Of a stretch of DNA of 35,251 nucleotides, positions 16,049 through 24,969 are shown piece by piece. The notes beneath the pieces are model-generated. The model was not told the DNA's origin. It saw only the letters and a program-made list of their open reading frames with translations, and made no database searches. Numbering within the stretch: position 1 is the stretch's first letter; each line of letters begins with the position of its first letter. Source of the DNA: an uncultured Chitinophaga sp. (GTDB taxonomy: Bacteria > Bacteroidota > Bacteroidia > Chitinophagales > Chitinophagaceae); assembly GCF_937874145.1 (NCBI RefSeq), contig NZ_CALNBI010000145.1, forward strand, positions 1-35,251, in the 5' to 3' direction. Both the position numbers and the translations under genes were made by a program.

Positions 16049-16585
16049 TTATTGATTTTCCGGTTTGACGTTATAAAGGATCACAAATTCTATCCGCCGG
16101 TTCTTCGCGCGGCCTTCTTCCGTTTCGTTGGCGGCGAGCGGGTGCCGCGATCCCAGCCCCCAGGTAAACATCCGGTCGGCCGCTACATTATTTTCCTGCA
16201 GTAGTTGTTTACCGCTTACGGCACGCTTCTCAGAAAGGGCGTTATTAAGCTGGTCGGTCCCGGTGTTGTCGGTGTACCCGGTCACGAGGATTTTCGTTTT
16301 ATCGTACTTGTTCAGCACTTCTGCGAAGCGCGTAAAGGTGGGGCGCACTTCATCTTTCAGCACGTCGGAGTTGGTGGCGAAAAGAACATGGTTGGGGAAG
16401 ATGACTTTCAGACTGTCTTCCACGATAGAAACATCCGCATCGTTCAGTGCTTTTTTAAGTTCCTTGTATTGCTTTTTCATGTAAACATGGGAGGAACCGT
16501 TTTTTTTGGAAGCAGCGCAGGAGGCCAGCAAAGCGATGGCTGACAGAAACAGCAGGTTTCGGAGATTAACGAATGGTAAGGTCAT
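16049..16585 (-). CDS. OmpA-family (peptidoglycan-binding) lipoprotein
   Basis: A 178-residue outer-membrane lipoprotein. From ATG 16585 the N-terminus (MTLPFVNLRN...LLASC) is a lipoprotein signal with lipobox LASC. A longer frame opens at 16624 but would put 13 extra residues before the signal, and a promoter overlaps it, so 16585 is chosen. Residues about 60-175 are an OmpA C-terminal domain: FATNSDVLKDEV, then the peptidoglycan-binding core VTGYTDNTGTDQLNNALSEKRA, and NRRIEFVI. It would tether the outer membrane to peptidoglycan. It is independent of the VWA gene upstream, from which it is separated by a 91-bp gap with its own promoter. Confidence 0.9.
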   Translation of the reverse strand: MTLPFVNLRNLLFLSAIALLASCAASKKNGSSHVYMKKQYKELKKALNDADVSIVEDSLKVIFPNHVLFATNSDVLKDEVRPTFTRFAEVLNKYDKTKILVTGYTDNTGTDQLNNALSEKRAVSGKQLLQENNVAADRMFTWGLGSRHPLAANETEEGRAKNRRIEFVILYNVKPENQ

Positions 16586-16603
16586 ATGCTTGCGATTTAG
16601 GCG

Positions 16604-16631
16604 CAAATATATGTAAAACCCCACTAATCAA
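16604..16631 (-). promoter_or_regulatory. Promoter of the OmpA-like lipoprotein gene
   Basis: On the minus strand: TTG (16631-16629), 17-nt spacer, then the exact -7 consensus TATATTTG (16611-16604). The expected start, near 16598, gives a 13-nt leader to the ATG at 16585. Confidence 0.6.
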
Positions 16632-16676
16632 TCAGTTATAAAAATAAACAACAATATGAAAACTATTTAGGATAGA

Positions 16677-17816
16677 TTACTTTTTAAGTGATAGCTCTTC
16701 TTTGGCAGCCCAGGACGCGATGTCCTGTTTGCTAAGCGCGGCGGCCATCAGATCGGGGAACTTATCGGGCGTACAGGCAAATACGGGGATGCCCAGGCCG
16801 GAGAAGAATTCGGCGTTGGCATGGTCGTAGGAAGGCGCGCCATCGTCGTTGAGCGCCAGCAATACCACCACCTGCACGCCGGCCGCGGTAAGCTCGGCCG
16901 CGCGCTTGCGCATTTCCGCCTCGTTGCCGCCTTCATACAAATCCGTGATGAGCACCAATACCGTATCCATCGGCCGGGTGATGATCTGGCGGCAATAGGT
17001 GAGCGCGGCGTTGATATCCGTTCCGCCGCCGAGTTGTACACCAAAAAGCAGTTCCACCGGATCGGTGAGCTCCTCCGTAAGATCAGCCACGGCGGTGTCG
17101 AACACCACCATTTTTGTTTTGATGGCGGGGATGGAAGCCATCACCGAACCGAATATTCCCGAATACACCACCGAAGTGCCCATGGAACCGCTCTGGTCGA
17201 TGCAGAGGACCACATCTTTGAGGGCTGTCCGCCTGCGGCCGTATCCTACTTTCTGTTCGGGGATGATCGTTTTGAATTCGGGCTGGTAATGCCGGAGGTT
17301 CCTGCGGATGGTCATATCCCAGTTGATCTCGTTGTGCCTGGGCCTGTAGTTGCGCGTGCTGCGGTTGAGGCTGCCGGTAACAGCCTGCTGCATGGGGTTG
17401 GAAAGTTTCCGCAAGAGCTCTTCCACCACCTTGCGCACCACCTGCCGGGCGGTGTCTTTTGTTTTATCGGGGATCACGCGGCTGAGGGTCATGAGCGTGG
17501 CCACCAGGTGCACGTCGGGCGTTACGTTTTCCAGCATTTCCTTTTCGAAGAGCATCTGGGTGAGGTTGAGGCGTTTGAGGGCGTCCTGCTGCATCACCTG
17601 CACCACCGAATTCGGGAAAAAGGTACGGATATCGCCCAGCCAGCGGCTGACGTTGGGCGAGGATGGCCCCAGCCCCCCGCTTCTTTCGCTGTCGTACAGT
17701 GCTTCCAGGGTACGGTCCATGCGCAGTTCATCGCCCCCAAGCGATACGCCCGTGCCGTCGTTTTCGCCGCCTCCGAGGATGAGGCGCCATTTGCGGAGAT
17801 TGTATTCGTTGTTCAT
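16677..17816 (-). CDS. VWA-domain protein (CoxE/MoxR-partner type), last gene of the five-gene operon
   Basis: A 379-residue protein. Residues about 1-195 are a helical segment typical of proteins that pair with MoxR ATPases. Residues about 200-360 are a von Willebrand A domain with an intact MIDAS: DQSGS (Asp207, Ser209, Ser211), GGGTD (Thr266) and TDLYEGG (Asp292). It should bind Mg2+ and a client or partner through the MIDAS, working with the MoxR-like ATPase encoded two genes upstream. No signal peptide, so it acts in the cytoplasm. The start ATG overlaps the DUF5682 stop by 4 nt (ATGA), implying translational coupling. No terminator was found after the gene. Confidence 0.9.
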   Translation of the reverse strand: MNNEYNLRKWRLILGGGENDGTGVSLGGDELRMDRTLEALYDSERSGGLGPSSPNVSRWLGDIRTFFPNSVVQVMQQDALKRLNLTQMLFEKEMLENVTPDVHLVATLMTLSRVIPDKTKDTARQVVRKVVEELLRKLSNPMQQAVTGSLNRSTRNYRPRHNEINWDMTIRRNLRHYQPEFKTIIPEQKVGYGRRRTALKDVVLCIDQSGSMGTSVVYSGIFGSVMASIPAIKTKMVVFDTAVADLTEELTDPVELLFGVQLGGGTDINAALTYCRQIITRPMDTVLVLITDLYEGGNEAEMRKRAAELTAAGVQVVVLLALNDDGAPSYDHANAEFFSGLGIPVFACTPDKFPDLMAAALSKQDIASWAAKEELSLKK

Positions 17817-20014
17817 GAGTATCCGAGTAATTGCATGACCACCGGCAGGCTCTGCGCCGCCCGGTTCGCGTCAAATTCGAAGTTTGTTTCCATGGGAAGC
17901 GGCGAAGCTTCTCCGCCGTCCTGTTTTACTTTCTCGCCGAGCTTCCTTCTTTCGGCATGCGTGAAATGCGCGAAGGTCCGCCGCAGCAAAGGCAGCACCT
18001 GGTTGAAATTGGCTTCATCCAGCGTGGCCACCCAATTGTTTACCACATGCCAAAGTTGCGGGTCCAGCAGCAACAGGGTGCCACTTCCTTTTAAAAACCC
18101 TTCCAGCCAGGCGGCTGCTACAGCCGGCGCCGTGGCTTGCGACATGGCGAAGTTGAACGCCCTTACCAACGGCTCTTCCGTCAGCAGCTGGCCATCCACC
18201 AGCAAACGGGTGCTGTAACCCGCCAATACGGGCGCCGTTTGCCGGCCATTGGCCACCATCCGCAGCATCTGCTGCCATTCCGCCGTAGTGCCCGGCTGCT
18301 GCAGGAGATTCACGGAATCGTTCATCCGGTACAACAATTCCAGCAAGGTCTGCGCCGCGTCGTCGGAAATGGAGTTGCAGGCGTTGGGCAAACTGATGCA
18401 GATGCGCGTGATGATGCCCGTCGCGATGTCCGTTACCATCGCCGCATCTGTCTTGCGGACGTTGCCATACCGGCTGATGCTGACCAGCGGAGGGACCACT
18501 TCCATCAGCTGCAATACGTCGCTGCTGGCGGCGGAAAGATTATTGAGCATGCGGATCAGTGCTTCCACCGCTTCGGGCAGTTCAGCGGGGACCGTAGCCG
18601 ACAGCAACTGGCTTACTTTCGGCAACGAAGCCGCCCCTTCCGCTTCCGCCATCACGAACCTCGCTGCAGCCTCCGCCACCGTATTTCCCCACACGCCTTT
18701 TTCGATGATCTCGATAGTATAGGCGGGGTCCCACTGCAGGCGCCATTGTTCTTTGAAAGTCCCTTTCCCACCCGCTTCGCTCCGCTGCGCCCATTCGATC
18801 CCCAGCAGCTGCAAGCGGTGAAGGAACACGCTGCGCTCCAGGTCATTTTCCTTGCGGAGGTCGAGCAGGTAATCTTTCCAGTCTGCCGACGCCGGCAGGC
18901 GGAGTTTCTTCTGGTATTTTTCGATATCCACCTGCAACGGCGGCTTCGGAATGGCGGACGGCACCTGCCCCATTTTGTTGCTCACGATCAGTTGTTCACC
19001 GATCAGCCGCATCATGACGTTCTCCCCCGTACACAGCACACTGACGGTGGCTTCGTTCAGCTCTTCCAGCCCGGCTTTCGGCAAGCCGCGCAGGGCCGCC
19101 AGCGATTCCGCCAGCCTGACGGATTCTATCACGTGGGCCACGGAAGTATCCATATTGTTTTCCCGGAATAGCCGCGCTACGTTGGCCATCCAGCGGGAAC
19201 CGTCGTCCCCCGGATAATTCCAGACATGCTCATACCACCCCGGCGAATGAATCCCTGCGCCATAGCCGCTCCGGTAGCTGAGGCGGTTGTAGCTCCAGGG
19301 CGTCCAGGTGCATTCCGTTTTCACTTTCGGCAAACCTTTCAGCAAGGCATTGTCCGAAACCTGCGGGGGCATATCGGTTAATGCGGGCGCATGCCAGGCG
19401 CCGCAGATCACGGCGATCTCCTTGTAATTTTCCTTTTCGGCCTGCCGGATGATCCTGCGCATGGAGGCTTCCCGCAGCTGCTCCTCCCGGTCGTGCCGGG
19501 AAAGATCGGATGCGCGCATGGCCTGCATTACTTCAAGAATCGCGTCGAACACCTGTTCGTTTTTCCGGCGGTGCTCGAAGGTGTGTTCCCACCATCTTTC
19601 ATGATCAGGAAACCCCGCCGCCAGGGCCATCGTTTCCATCGGGTGGGGCAACTGTTCTTTAGTTTCCGTTTCTTCCTTCGGCCCCTCTTCGTTCTTCAGC
19701 GCAAAACTATGCGCCACGGGCAGGTCCATGAACCGCACGGGAATATTGTTCCGCTTCGCATACCGGATCGCCTGCCATTCCGGTGAAAATTCAGCAAAGG
19801 GATAGAAGACGGATCGTTTGATATCGTCGCCCTGATACACCAGGATCGCTACCGGGGGCTGCAAATCCTCGTGATCCGCCCATTGCAGGATCTCATCCGC
19901 CTCCGGCGGCCCTTCCACCAGCACGATGTCGGGCCGGAGGTTTTCAAGGAACTGCCGCACATTGGCGGCGGAGCCCGGACCATGGTGCCGTATGCCTAAA
20001 ACATGTATCGACAT
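17813..20014 (-). CDS. DUF5682-family protein, possible TraB/TIKI/EreA-like metallohydrolase
   Basis: A 733-residue cytoplasmic protein recalled as DUF5682 from its start, GIRHHGPGSA. I see motifs of the TraB/TIKI/EreA fold. GIRHHGPGS (7-15) resembles the first G-x-x-H motif. VLVEGP (31-36, Glu34) is the acidic site. The helix LREASMRRII (180-189) resembles the R-x-x-x-M helix. VICGAWHAPAL (202-212, His208) matches the later G-x-x-H motif. The C-terminal 450 residues are helical and without recognised domains. The family has no assigned activity. It lies 12 nt after the MoxR-like gene. A hydrolase role is inference from motifs only. Confidence 0.88.
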   Translation of the reverse strand: MSIHVLGIRHHGPGSAANVRQFLENLRPDIVLVEGPPEADEILQWADHEDLQPPVAILVYQGDDIKRSVFYPFAEFSPEWQAIRYAKRNNIPVRFMDLPVAHSFALKNEEGPKEETETKEQLPHPMETMALAAGFPDHERWWEHTFEHRRKNEQVFDAILEVMQAMRASDLSRHDREEQLREASMRRIIRQAEKENYKEIAVICGAWHAPALTDMPPQVSDNALLKGLPKVKTECTWTPWSYNRLSYRSGYGAGIHSPGWYEHVWNYPGDDGSRWMANVARLFRENNMDTSVAHVIESVRLAESLAALRGLPKAGLEELNEATVSVLCTGENVMMRLIGEQLIVSNKMGQVPSAIPKPPLQVDIEKYQKKLRLPASADWKDYLLDLRKENDLERSVFLHRLQLLGIEWAQRSEAGGKGTFKEQWRLQWDPAYTIEIIEKGVWGNTVAEAAARFVMAEAEGAASLPKVSQLLSATVPAELPEAVEALIRMLNNLSAASSDVLQLMEVVPPLVSISRYGNVRKTDAAMVTDIATGIITRICISLPNACNSISDDAAQTLLELLYRMNDSVNLLQQPGTTAEWQQMLRMVANGRQTAPVLAGYSTRLLVDGQLLTEEPLVRAFNFAMSQATAPAVAAAWLEGFLKGSGTLLLLDPQLWHVVNNWVATLDEANFNQVLPLLRRTFAHFTHAERRKLGEKVKQDGGEASPLPMETNFEFDANRAAQSLPVVMQLLGYS

Positions 20015-20026
20015 ATTCCTTTGTTT

Positions 20027-21106
20027 TTAAGCCAGGTCGCGGCAAGCCCTGTAAATATCTTTCCATTCCGCCCGCGGCTTCACCACCGTTTCCAGGTACT
20101 CCTGCCACACGAGCTTGTCCTGCACGGGATCTTTGATCACCGCACCGAGGATACCTGCGGCGAGGTCTGCTGCTTTGAGTTGGCCGTCTCCGAAATACCC
20201 CGCCATAGAAAGCCCGTTGTTCACCACGGATATCGCTTCGGCGGTACTGAGCGTTCCGGAAGGCACTTTGATCTTCGTTTTCCCGTCGAGCGTAACGCCG
20301 GAGCGGAGCTCGCGGAAGATGGTCACGATGCGGCGGATTTCTTCCAGCGCGGGCTTTTCGGCGGGCAGCTCCATCACTTTCTCAAAACTTTCCACGCGGC
20401 GCTTCACGATATCGATCTCCTCGTCCATGCTATCCGGAACGGGCAGGATCACGGTATTGAAACGGCGCTTCAACGCGCTGGAAAGATCATTCACGCCTTT
20501 GTCGCGGTTATTGGCCGTGGCGATAACGTTGAACCCTTTCACCGCCTGCACTTCCGTATTCAGTTCGGGAACGGGCATCGTTTTTTCGGAAAGGATGGTG
20601 ATCAGCGTATCCTGCACATCGGCGCCAATGCGCGTCAGTTCTTCGATGCGGACGATCTTCCCGTCCTTCATCCCCCGCATCACCGGCGTTTCCACGAGCG
20701 CCCTTTCCGAAGGCCCTTCCGATAACAGGCGCGCGTAATTCCAGCCATACCGGATCGCTTCCTCGCTGGTTCCGGCCGTGCCCTGGATGATCATGGTGCT
20801 GTCGCCGCTGATGGCCGCGGCGAGGTGTTCGCTCACCCAGCTTTTTGCCGTGCCGGGCAAGCCGTAGAGCAAGAGTGCGCGGTCGGTAGTGAGCGTGGCC
20901 ACGGAGATTTCCATGAGGCGGCGGCTGCCGATATATTTAGGCGTGATCTCCATGCCGTTTTTCAATATGCCGCCTACCAGGTAGGTTACCACCGACTGCG
21001 GCGTGAGCTTCCAGTTGGCAGGGCGCCTGCCGCTGTCCTGTTTCTGCAGCTCCTCCAGTTCGTGGGCGAAAAGTTGTTCGGCATGACTGCGTAAGATGGT
21101 AGACAT
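20027..21106 (-). CDS. MoxR-like AAA+ ATPase
   Basis: A 359-residue AAA+ protein. Walker A is GLPGTAKS (82-89). The Walker B position reads IVRIEE (151-156), with Glu155 where Asp is standard. Sensor 1 is VIATANNRD, and the candidate Arg finger is in SALKRRF. A MoxR-type C-terminal lid follows. MoxR ATPases act as chaperones that load or remodel metal enzymes or complexes with a VWA partner; such a partner is encoded in this operon. It is 12 nt downstream of the DUF5691 gene and 12 nt upstream of the DUF5682 gene. The Walker B change keeps the negative charge, so activity is likely retained. Confidence 0.9.
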   Translation of the reverse strand: MSTILRSHAEQLFAHELEELQKQDSGRRPANWKLTPQSVVTYLVGGILKNGMEITPKYIGSRRLMEISVATLTTDRALLLYGLPGTAKSWVSEHLAAAISGDSTMIIQGTAGTSEEAIRYGWNYARLLSEGPSERALVETPVMRGMKDGKIVRIEELTRIGADVQDTLITILSEKTMPVPELNTEVQAVKGFNVIATANNRDKGVNDLSSALKRRFNTVILPVPDSMDEEIDIVKRRVESFEKVMELPAEKPALEEIRRIVTIFRELRSGVTLDGKTKIKVPSGTLSTAEAISVVNNGLSMAGYFGDGQLKAADLAAGILGAVIKDPVQDKLVWQEYLETVVKPRAEWKDIYRACRDLA

Positions 21107-21118
21107 AAGTAAATGATG

Positions 21119-22627
21119 TTAAGGGTTTATGGTATGGAATGATTGTAACGCCTGGCCTTTGATGGACAACAATTGCAGGATGTGCCCCGACAAATCGGAC
21201 CATCCCTTTTTGCTGTACTCGTCGTCGGGCGAAAATTTCTCCAGCTCCCCCGCGATCTGCAAGGGCAGCAGGTGCGCGAACTTGTTATAGAAACCGCGGT
21301 TGTAATTGTAATGATTGTTGGCCGCATGCTTCAACACTACCCGCGCCACTTCCGGGCTCCACTCCTCTTCCTGCTCCTCGGTGAGATAGCGGATGATCTG
21401 TACGCCGGAATGCGGGAAATTCCCGATCAAGTAGGCGTCGCGCTGCTTGCGCGGCAGGATGGGAAGGATATCCGCGTAGTATTGGGTTTCGTCTTTGGTG
21501 AACAGCGGCGCCCAGGCTTCGTTCCTGTATTTGCCCACGGCGAGGCCTATAGCGGGGAGAAAAGGTTCAGCCGTTTTGCTGGCGGAGAAAAGGTCGAACA
21601 GCTGTTCCGGTGTAGCGTTGAACTGCGCCTCCCACCATTCCGGCGGGATGTATTGCATTACCTGGTACACCACCATGAAAGCTTCCGTGATATTGTTCTT
21701 GTTGGCGCTGGTATTGATCTTGTTGATGCCGAGTTTGTAGATGCTGTCGCTGAAAGTTTCCGGCACATCGATGTTCAGCGTGCTGCGCGACGAGAAGCCC
21801 AGCATCGTTTTCTCCGTACCTATGCGGATGAGGGGTTTCAGCAGGTCCTGGTAAAACCGCAATACGGACGACGATGGGATTTTCTGCAGGATTTTAATGG
21901 CTTCATCTTTCACTTTCCGGCTTTTATCCTGCAGCAGCGATTCCAGCCATGGCAGCCCTGTTGCGAACATCTCCGCCGGCAGGTCTTTAAGCAGATCCGT
22001 TCGGGAAGCGGCGGTTTCCTTCGCCCAGGTATCCTGCAACCATTGCAATGCCTTTGCGGGATCGGAAAGGGCGGTACGCAGGAGTACGGGCTTGCGTTGC
22101 TGCGGGGTTCCATGTTCCCAGGTTTCGTCGTCGGGCTCGGCGGCGGTGAGCTGCCACTCTTTCCGGAACTGCGCCAGCCACTTTCCCCTACGGCCGATAA
22201 CTGGTTCTATGAGCGGGCGGAGCGGGCGTTGGTGCAGGCCGGTATTGAGCAGTGCGGGCAGCACTTCCGGCCGGGCGAGCCGTTTTTTCCCGGCGGCGAG
22301 CCGCAGCCAGAGCGTGAGCAGGCCGGCGCTTTCGAAAGTTAATATGTCTTTCAATGCCTGGTGGGCAGCCGGGCTGCAAAGCGCATCTTCCTCCTCGGGC
22401 GCGGACAACACGGCCGGCAGGGTGTTCCTGGCCGGGAGTATACCGCTCTGCCGGTAGTTGAAAGCGAGCGCTGCCGCCTGCAGGAACTTCTCTTCCCGGT
22501 CGGTGGCCGCGTTGTTATGTATCGTGGCAACCGGCTCCAGCAGCAGGGGTTCCCCGGCCGGAGGGGCGGGCAGCCTTTTATCAGTGCCAAGCTGGGCGGT
22601 TTGAATAATATCGGTCCAGAATTGCAT
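21119..22627 (-). CDS. DUF5691-family helical protein
   Basis: A 502-residue protein that I recall as DUF5691, based on the start WTDIIQTAQLGTDKRLP and its fixed company with SWIM and MoxR genes. It is mainly alpha-helical, with segments such as DKSRKVKDEAIKILQKIPSS that suggest HEAT-like repeats and a scaffold role. There is no signal peptide, membrane segment or catalytic motif. It starts 3 nt after the SWIM gene and ends 12 nt before the MoxR-like gene. Function is unknown; I infer that it bridges the ATPase and its partners. Confidence 0.82.
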   Translation of the reverse strand: MQFWTDIIQTAQLGTDKRLPAPPAGEPLLLEPVATIHNNAATDREEKFLQAAALAFNYRQSGILPARNTLPAVLSAPEEEDALCSPAAHQALKDILTFESAGLLTLWLRLAAGKKRLARPEVLPALLNTGLHQRPLRPLIEPVIGRRGKWLAQFRKEWQLTAAEPDDETWEHGTPQQRKPVLLRTALSDPAKALQWLQDTWAKETAASRTDLLKDLPAEMFATGLPWLESLLQDKSRKVKDEAIKILQKIPSSSVLRFYQDLLKPLIRIGTEKTMLGFSSRSTLNIDVPETFSDSIYKLGINKINTSANKNNITEAFMVVYQVMQYIPPEWWEAQFNATPEQLFDLFSASKTAEPFLPAIGLAVGKYRNEAWAPLFTKDETQYYADILPILPRKQRDAYLIGNFPHSGVQIIRYLTEEQEEEWSPEVARVVLKHAANNHYNYNRGFYNKFAHLLPLQIAGELEKFSPDDEYSKKGWSDLSGHILQLLSIKGQALQSFHTINP

Positions 22628-22630
22628 GGC

Positions 22631-23968
22631 TTAGTTTGATAGGTGATGATATTGCCCTTGTGCCCACACGCCCAGGGGTTCGTACACATGTTCCCGGCCC
22701 AATACGGCCATGTCGAGCGGTTGGCCGCCGCTGACCGACAGCAGGGCATACAACTGTTTGAAACCCTCCTTCAGCCGCACCATCCGGTTGTCCGCATCCG
22801 CCAGCCACCACCCATCGCCGAACTCCACCAGCCGCAGCTGCCCCACGATGTAAGGGCGCTCGCCGTCGAAAGGCAGGACGCGGTATACCGCCGCGGCGGA
22901 TTCCGTTACTTCCAGCCAGCCTTTGCAGGCAGTGTAGGAGGCCTTTGCGCGGGTGGATTGCTGTTCCCGGATCACCGCACGCAATGGTGCGGCAGAAGGA
23001 AAGAACACCAGCTCCGCCCGGATGTGCATCCCCGCGCTGAGCGAAAACGCCAGTCCCTGTCCCCGCACGCTGAACTGCAATACCAGCGCATACCGTTGCG
23101 TGGCGGTACCATACAGCCAGTTTTTCTCCACGAGGAGGTTGTCTTCTTCGCTGGTTTGTTTGCCCAGCACGATCCAGGTGTCGGCAACACCGCGTTGTGA
23201 TTTGAGAGTTTCCTGGTTTTGGGTGAAGCCCGTTCCGCTGCGGATATCTTCCGCCAGGTCTTCCGGCAGCGCGTTCCTGTTGAGGAAACCCGTGGCTACG
23301 AGATACATGCGGCAGAGCTGGTCCATAAACCGGCTTTGCCAGTCTTCGCGATAGAAACCCACGGTCCCGAGGTTCCTTACCATCCCGGCGAGCCCCGGCG
23401 CTTTGGCGTCGATCATCCGCCGGGCCATGTCCGAAAAGAAAGCAGGGTCTTTTTCCGGCATCGCAAGAATGCCGCCGCGTACGATATCTTTCATCCAGCG
23501 GAGCAATTCGGCGATGCCATCTTCCACCTGCTGTTCCCGCGTTTCCTTCCTTTTCACCTGTGCCGTGGCATCTGCGGGTTTGGCAACCGCTTCGGTTTTC
23601 TTTTCTTCCCGCTTCGATCTTTTCTCCATCCATTCCGCCACCCATGCCGGCGCCGTGCTATCCGTAAACGAAGCGGCATGACGGGCATAGAGGAGCATCA
23701 GCCCCAACCCGTGCTTGCAGGGAAATTTCCGGCTCGGGCAGGAGCATTTGAATGCGATATTGGAAAGATCGACCTGCGTTTGGTAAGGCTTCGAACCGCT
23801 GCCCTGGCACTCGCCCCAGAGCGCGATATCGTTGATGCCTTTGCGGGCCCATTTGGAAGGATTGGCCAGTTCCCTGCCGGATTTCCGGGACGATTCGTCG
23901 GGCGCAAGGGAAAGTATTTGGTCTTCTGTCAGTTGCAAGGGAATCTTTTTAAAATTGGCGATAGACAA
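22631..23968 (-). CDS. SWIM zinc-finger protein, first gene of the five-gene operon
   Basis: A 445-residue protein. The N-terminus has a conserved LTEDQILSLAPDESSRKSGR patch. A SWIM zinc finger follows with Cys75-x-Cys77-x6-Cys84-x-His86 (KCSCPSRKFPCKHGLGL). The rest (about 130-445) is a helical then beta-rich region with no recognised domain. SWIM fingers bind DNA or protein. The only start that keeps the conserved N-terminus is TTG at 23968; an in-frame TGA lies 9 nt upstream of it, and the next ATG would remove the finger. A promoter sits just upstream. The operon context suggests recognition of a target for the MoxR-VWA machinery. Confidence 0.87.
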   Translation of the reverse strand: MSIANFKKIPLQLTEDQILSLAPDESSRKSGRELANPSKWARKGINDIALWGECQGSGSKPYQTQVDLSNIAFKCSCPSRKFPCKHGLGLMLLYARHAASFTDSTAPAWVAEWMEKRSKREEKKTEAVAKPADATAQVKRKETREQQVEDGIAELLRWMKDIVRGGILAMPEKDPAFFSDMARRMIDAKAPGLAGMVRNLGTVGFYREDWQSRFMDQLCRMYLVATGFLNRNALPEDLAEDIRSGTGFTQNQETLKSQRGVADTWIVLGKQTSEEDNLLVEKNWLYGTATQRYALVLQFSVRGQGLAFSLSAGMHIRAELVFFPSAAPLRAVIREQQSTRAKASYTACKGWLEVTESAAAVYRVLPFDGERPYIVGQLRLVEFGDGWWLADADNRMVRLKEGFKQLYALLSVSGGQPLDMAVLGREHVYEPLGVWAQGQYHHLSN

Positions 23969-23983
23969 ACAACATCATCCATC

Positions 23984-24015
23984 CGAAAATAGATAAAATA
24001 AACAACATTGATCAA
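23984..24015 (-). promoter_or_regulatory. Predicted promoter of the SWIM-MoxR-VWA operon
   Basis: On the minus strand: TTG (24015-24013), a 21-nt spacer, then TATTTTCG (23991-23984), one mismatch from TAnnTTTG. This would start transcription about 10 nt before the TTG codon at 23968. Confidence 0.45.
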
Positions 24016-24148
24016 CTTATGACAATGAATGCATTGCAACATCATAGCGGCTGATCTGTCGTAAAATTAATCGGGGAAGACGCAGGGTATCTGCGCAGCG
24101 GCGCATCATCTTTCCAGAAAAAAATTTCAAAAAAACTGCGCCAAAAGC

Positions 24149-24181
24149 TTGACTCTACCCTTACGTCATAGCCTATATTTG
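24149..24181 (+). promoter_or_regulatory. Promoter with probable MerR-type operator
   Basis: TTG (24149-24151), 22-nt spacer, exact TATATTTG (24174-24181). The long spacer contains an imperfect dyad, CTAC...GTCATAG. MerR regulators normally bind within long spacers, so this is probably the autoregulatory site of the gene at 24202. Confidence 0.55.
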
Positions 24182-24201
24182 CCCGAAAGGTATTCAACCC
24201 G

Positions 24202-24969
24202 ATGAAAGACAATTATTCTGTAAAGCAGCTCTCCCGGCTTGCAGGCGTAAGCGTGCGCACCTTGCACCTGTACGACAGGATGGGACTGCTCAAACCGTTG
24301 GCCCGTACCGCGGCCGGGTACAGGCAATACGGCCACCAGGAACTGTTGCGGCTGCAGCAGATCCTGTTTTACAGGGAGCTGGACTTTCCGCTCAAAGACA
24401 TTCTCGATATCCTCGAAGATCCCGCCTTCGACCTGAAGGAGGCCTTGGAAGGGCACCGGAAAGCGCTGCTGGCGCGGAAAGACAGGATCGACACATTGGT
24501 AAGTACCATCGACAAAACATTGGTCACCCTTAAAAACAACGACATGTTACAGGTAGAAGATTTATATGAAGGCATCCCCAACGAAAAGGTGGAAGCGTAC
24601 CGCAACGAAGCCATGGCGAAGTGGGGCAAGGACACGGTGCTGTCTGCCGAAGCAACGCTGCGCAGTTTCAGCAGGGAGGAAATGAAATCCCTCCAGACCG
24701 AGCTCCTCGACATCAACACCCGCCTTTCCGTGATGATGGGAACCGATCCCACAAGCGCGCCGGTGCAGCAATGCATCGCAAGGCGCTTCGAGATCATCCT
24801 CCTGCTGAGCGGCGGAAAAATTGAAATGGGCAAACTGGAATACTTCCGCAAACTGGGCGAACTGTATGTGCAGGACAACCGTTACACGCCCGTAAACGGC
24901 ATGCCCAGCATGGAACTGGCGCTGTTCATGAAAGCGGCGATGGATTATTACATCGCGCAACAGCCGTAA
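24202..24969 (+). CDS. MerR-family regulator with TipAS-like ligand domain
   Basis: A 255-residue regulator. Residues 1-70 are a MerR winged helix (VKQLSRLAGVSVRTLHLYDRMGLL, then TAAGYRQYGHQEL). The dimerisation coiled coil spans about 75-120. Residues about 125-250 resemble the TipAS domain (EAYRNEAMAKWG) that binds thiopeptides and other drugs in TipA. The protein should dimerise at its own promoter, where an imperfect dyad lies in a 22-nt spacer. No efflux pump lies next to it; the adjacent genes are convergent GH43 and the SWIM operon. A terminator closes the gene. The ligand is unknown. Confidence 0.9.
   Translation: MKDNYSVKQLSRLAGVSVRTLHLYDRMGLLKPLARTAAGYRQYGHQELLRLQQILFYRELDFPLKDILDILEDPAFDLKEALEGHRKALLARKDRIDTLVSTIDKTLVTLKNNDMLQVEDLYEGIPNEKVEAYRNEAMAKWGKDTVLSAEATLRSFSREEMKSLQTELLDINTRLSVMMGTDPTSAPVQQCIARRFEIILLLSGGKIEMGKLEYFRKLGELYVQDNRYTPVNGMPSMELALFMKAAMDYYIAQQP

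Noticed and set aside
16821..18218. A 465-codon open frame antisense to the VWA and DUF5682 genes
   Set aside because: It crosses two real genes on the other strand and has low-complexity translation.
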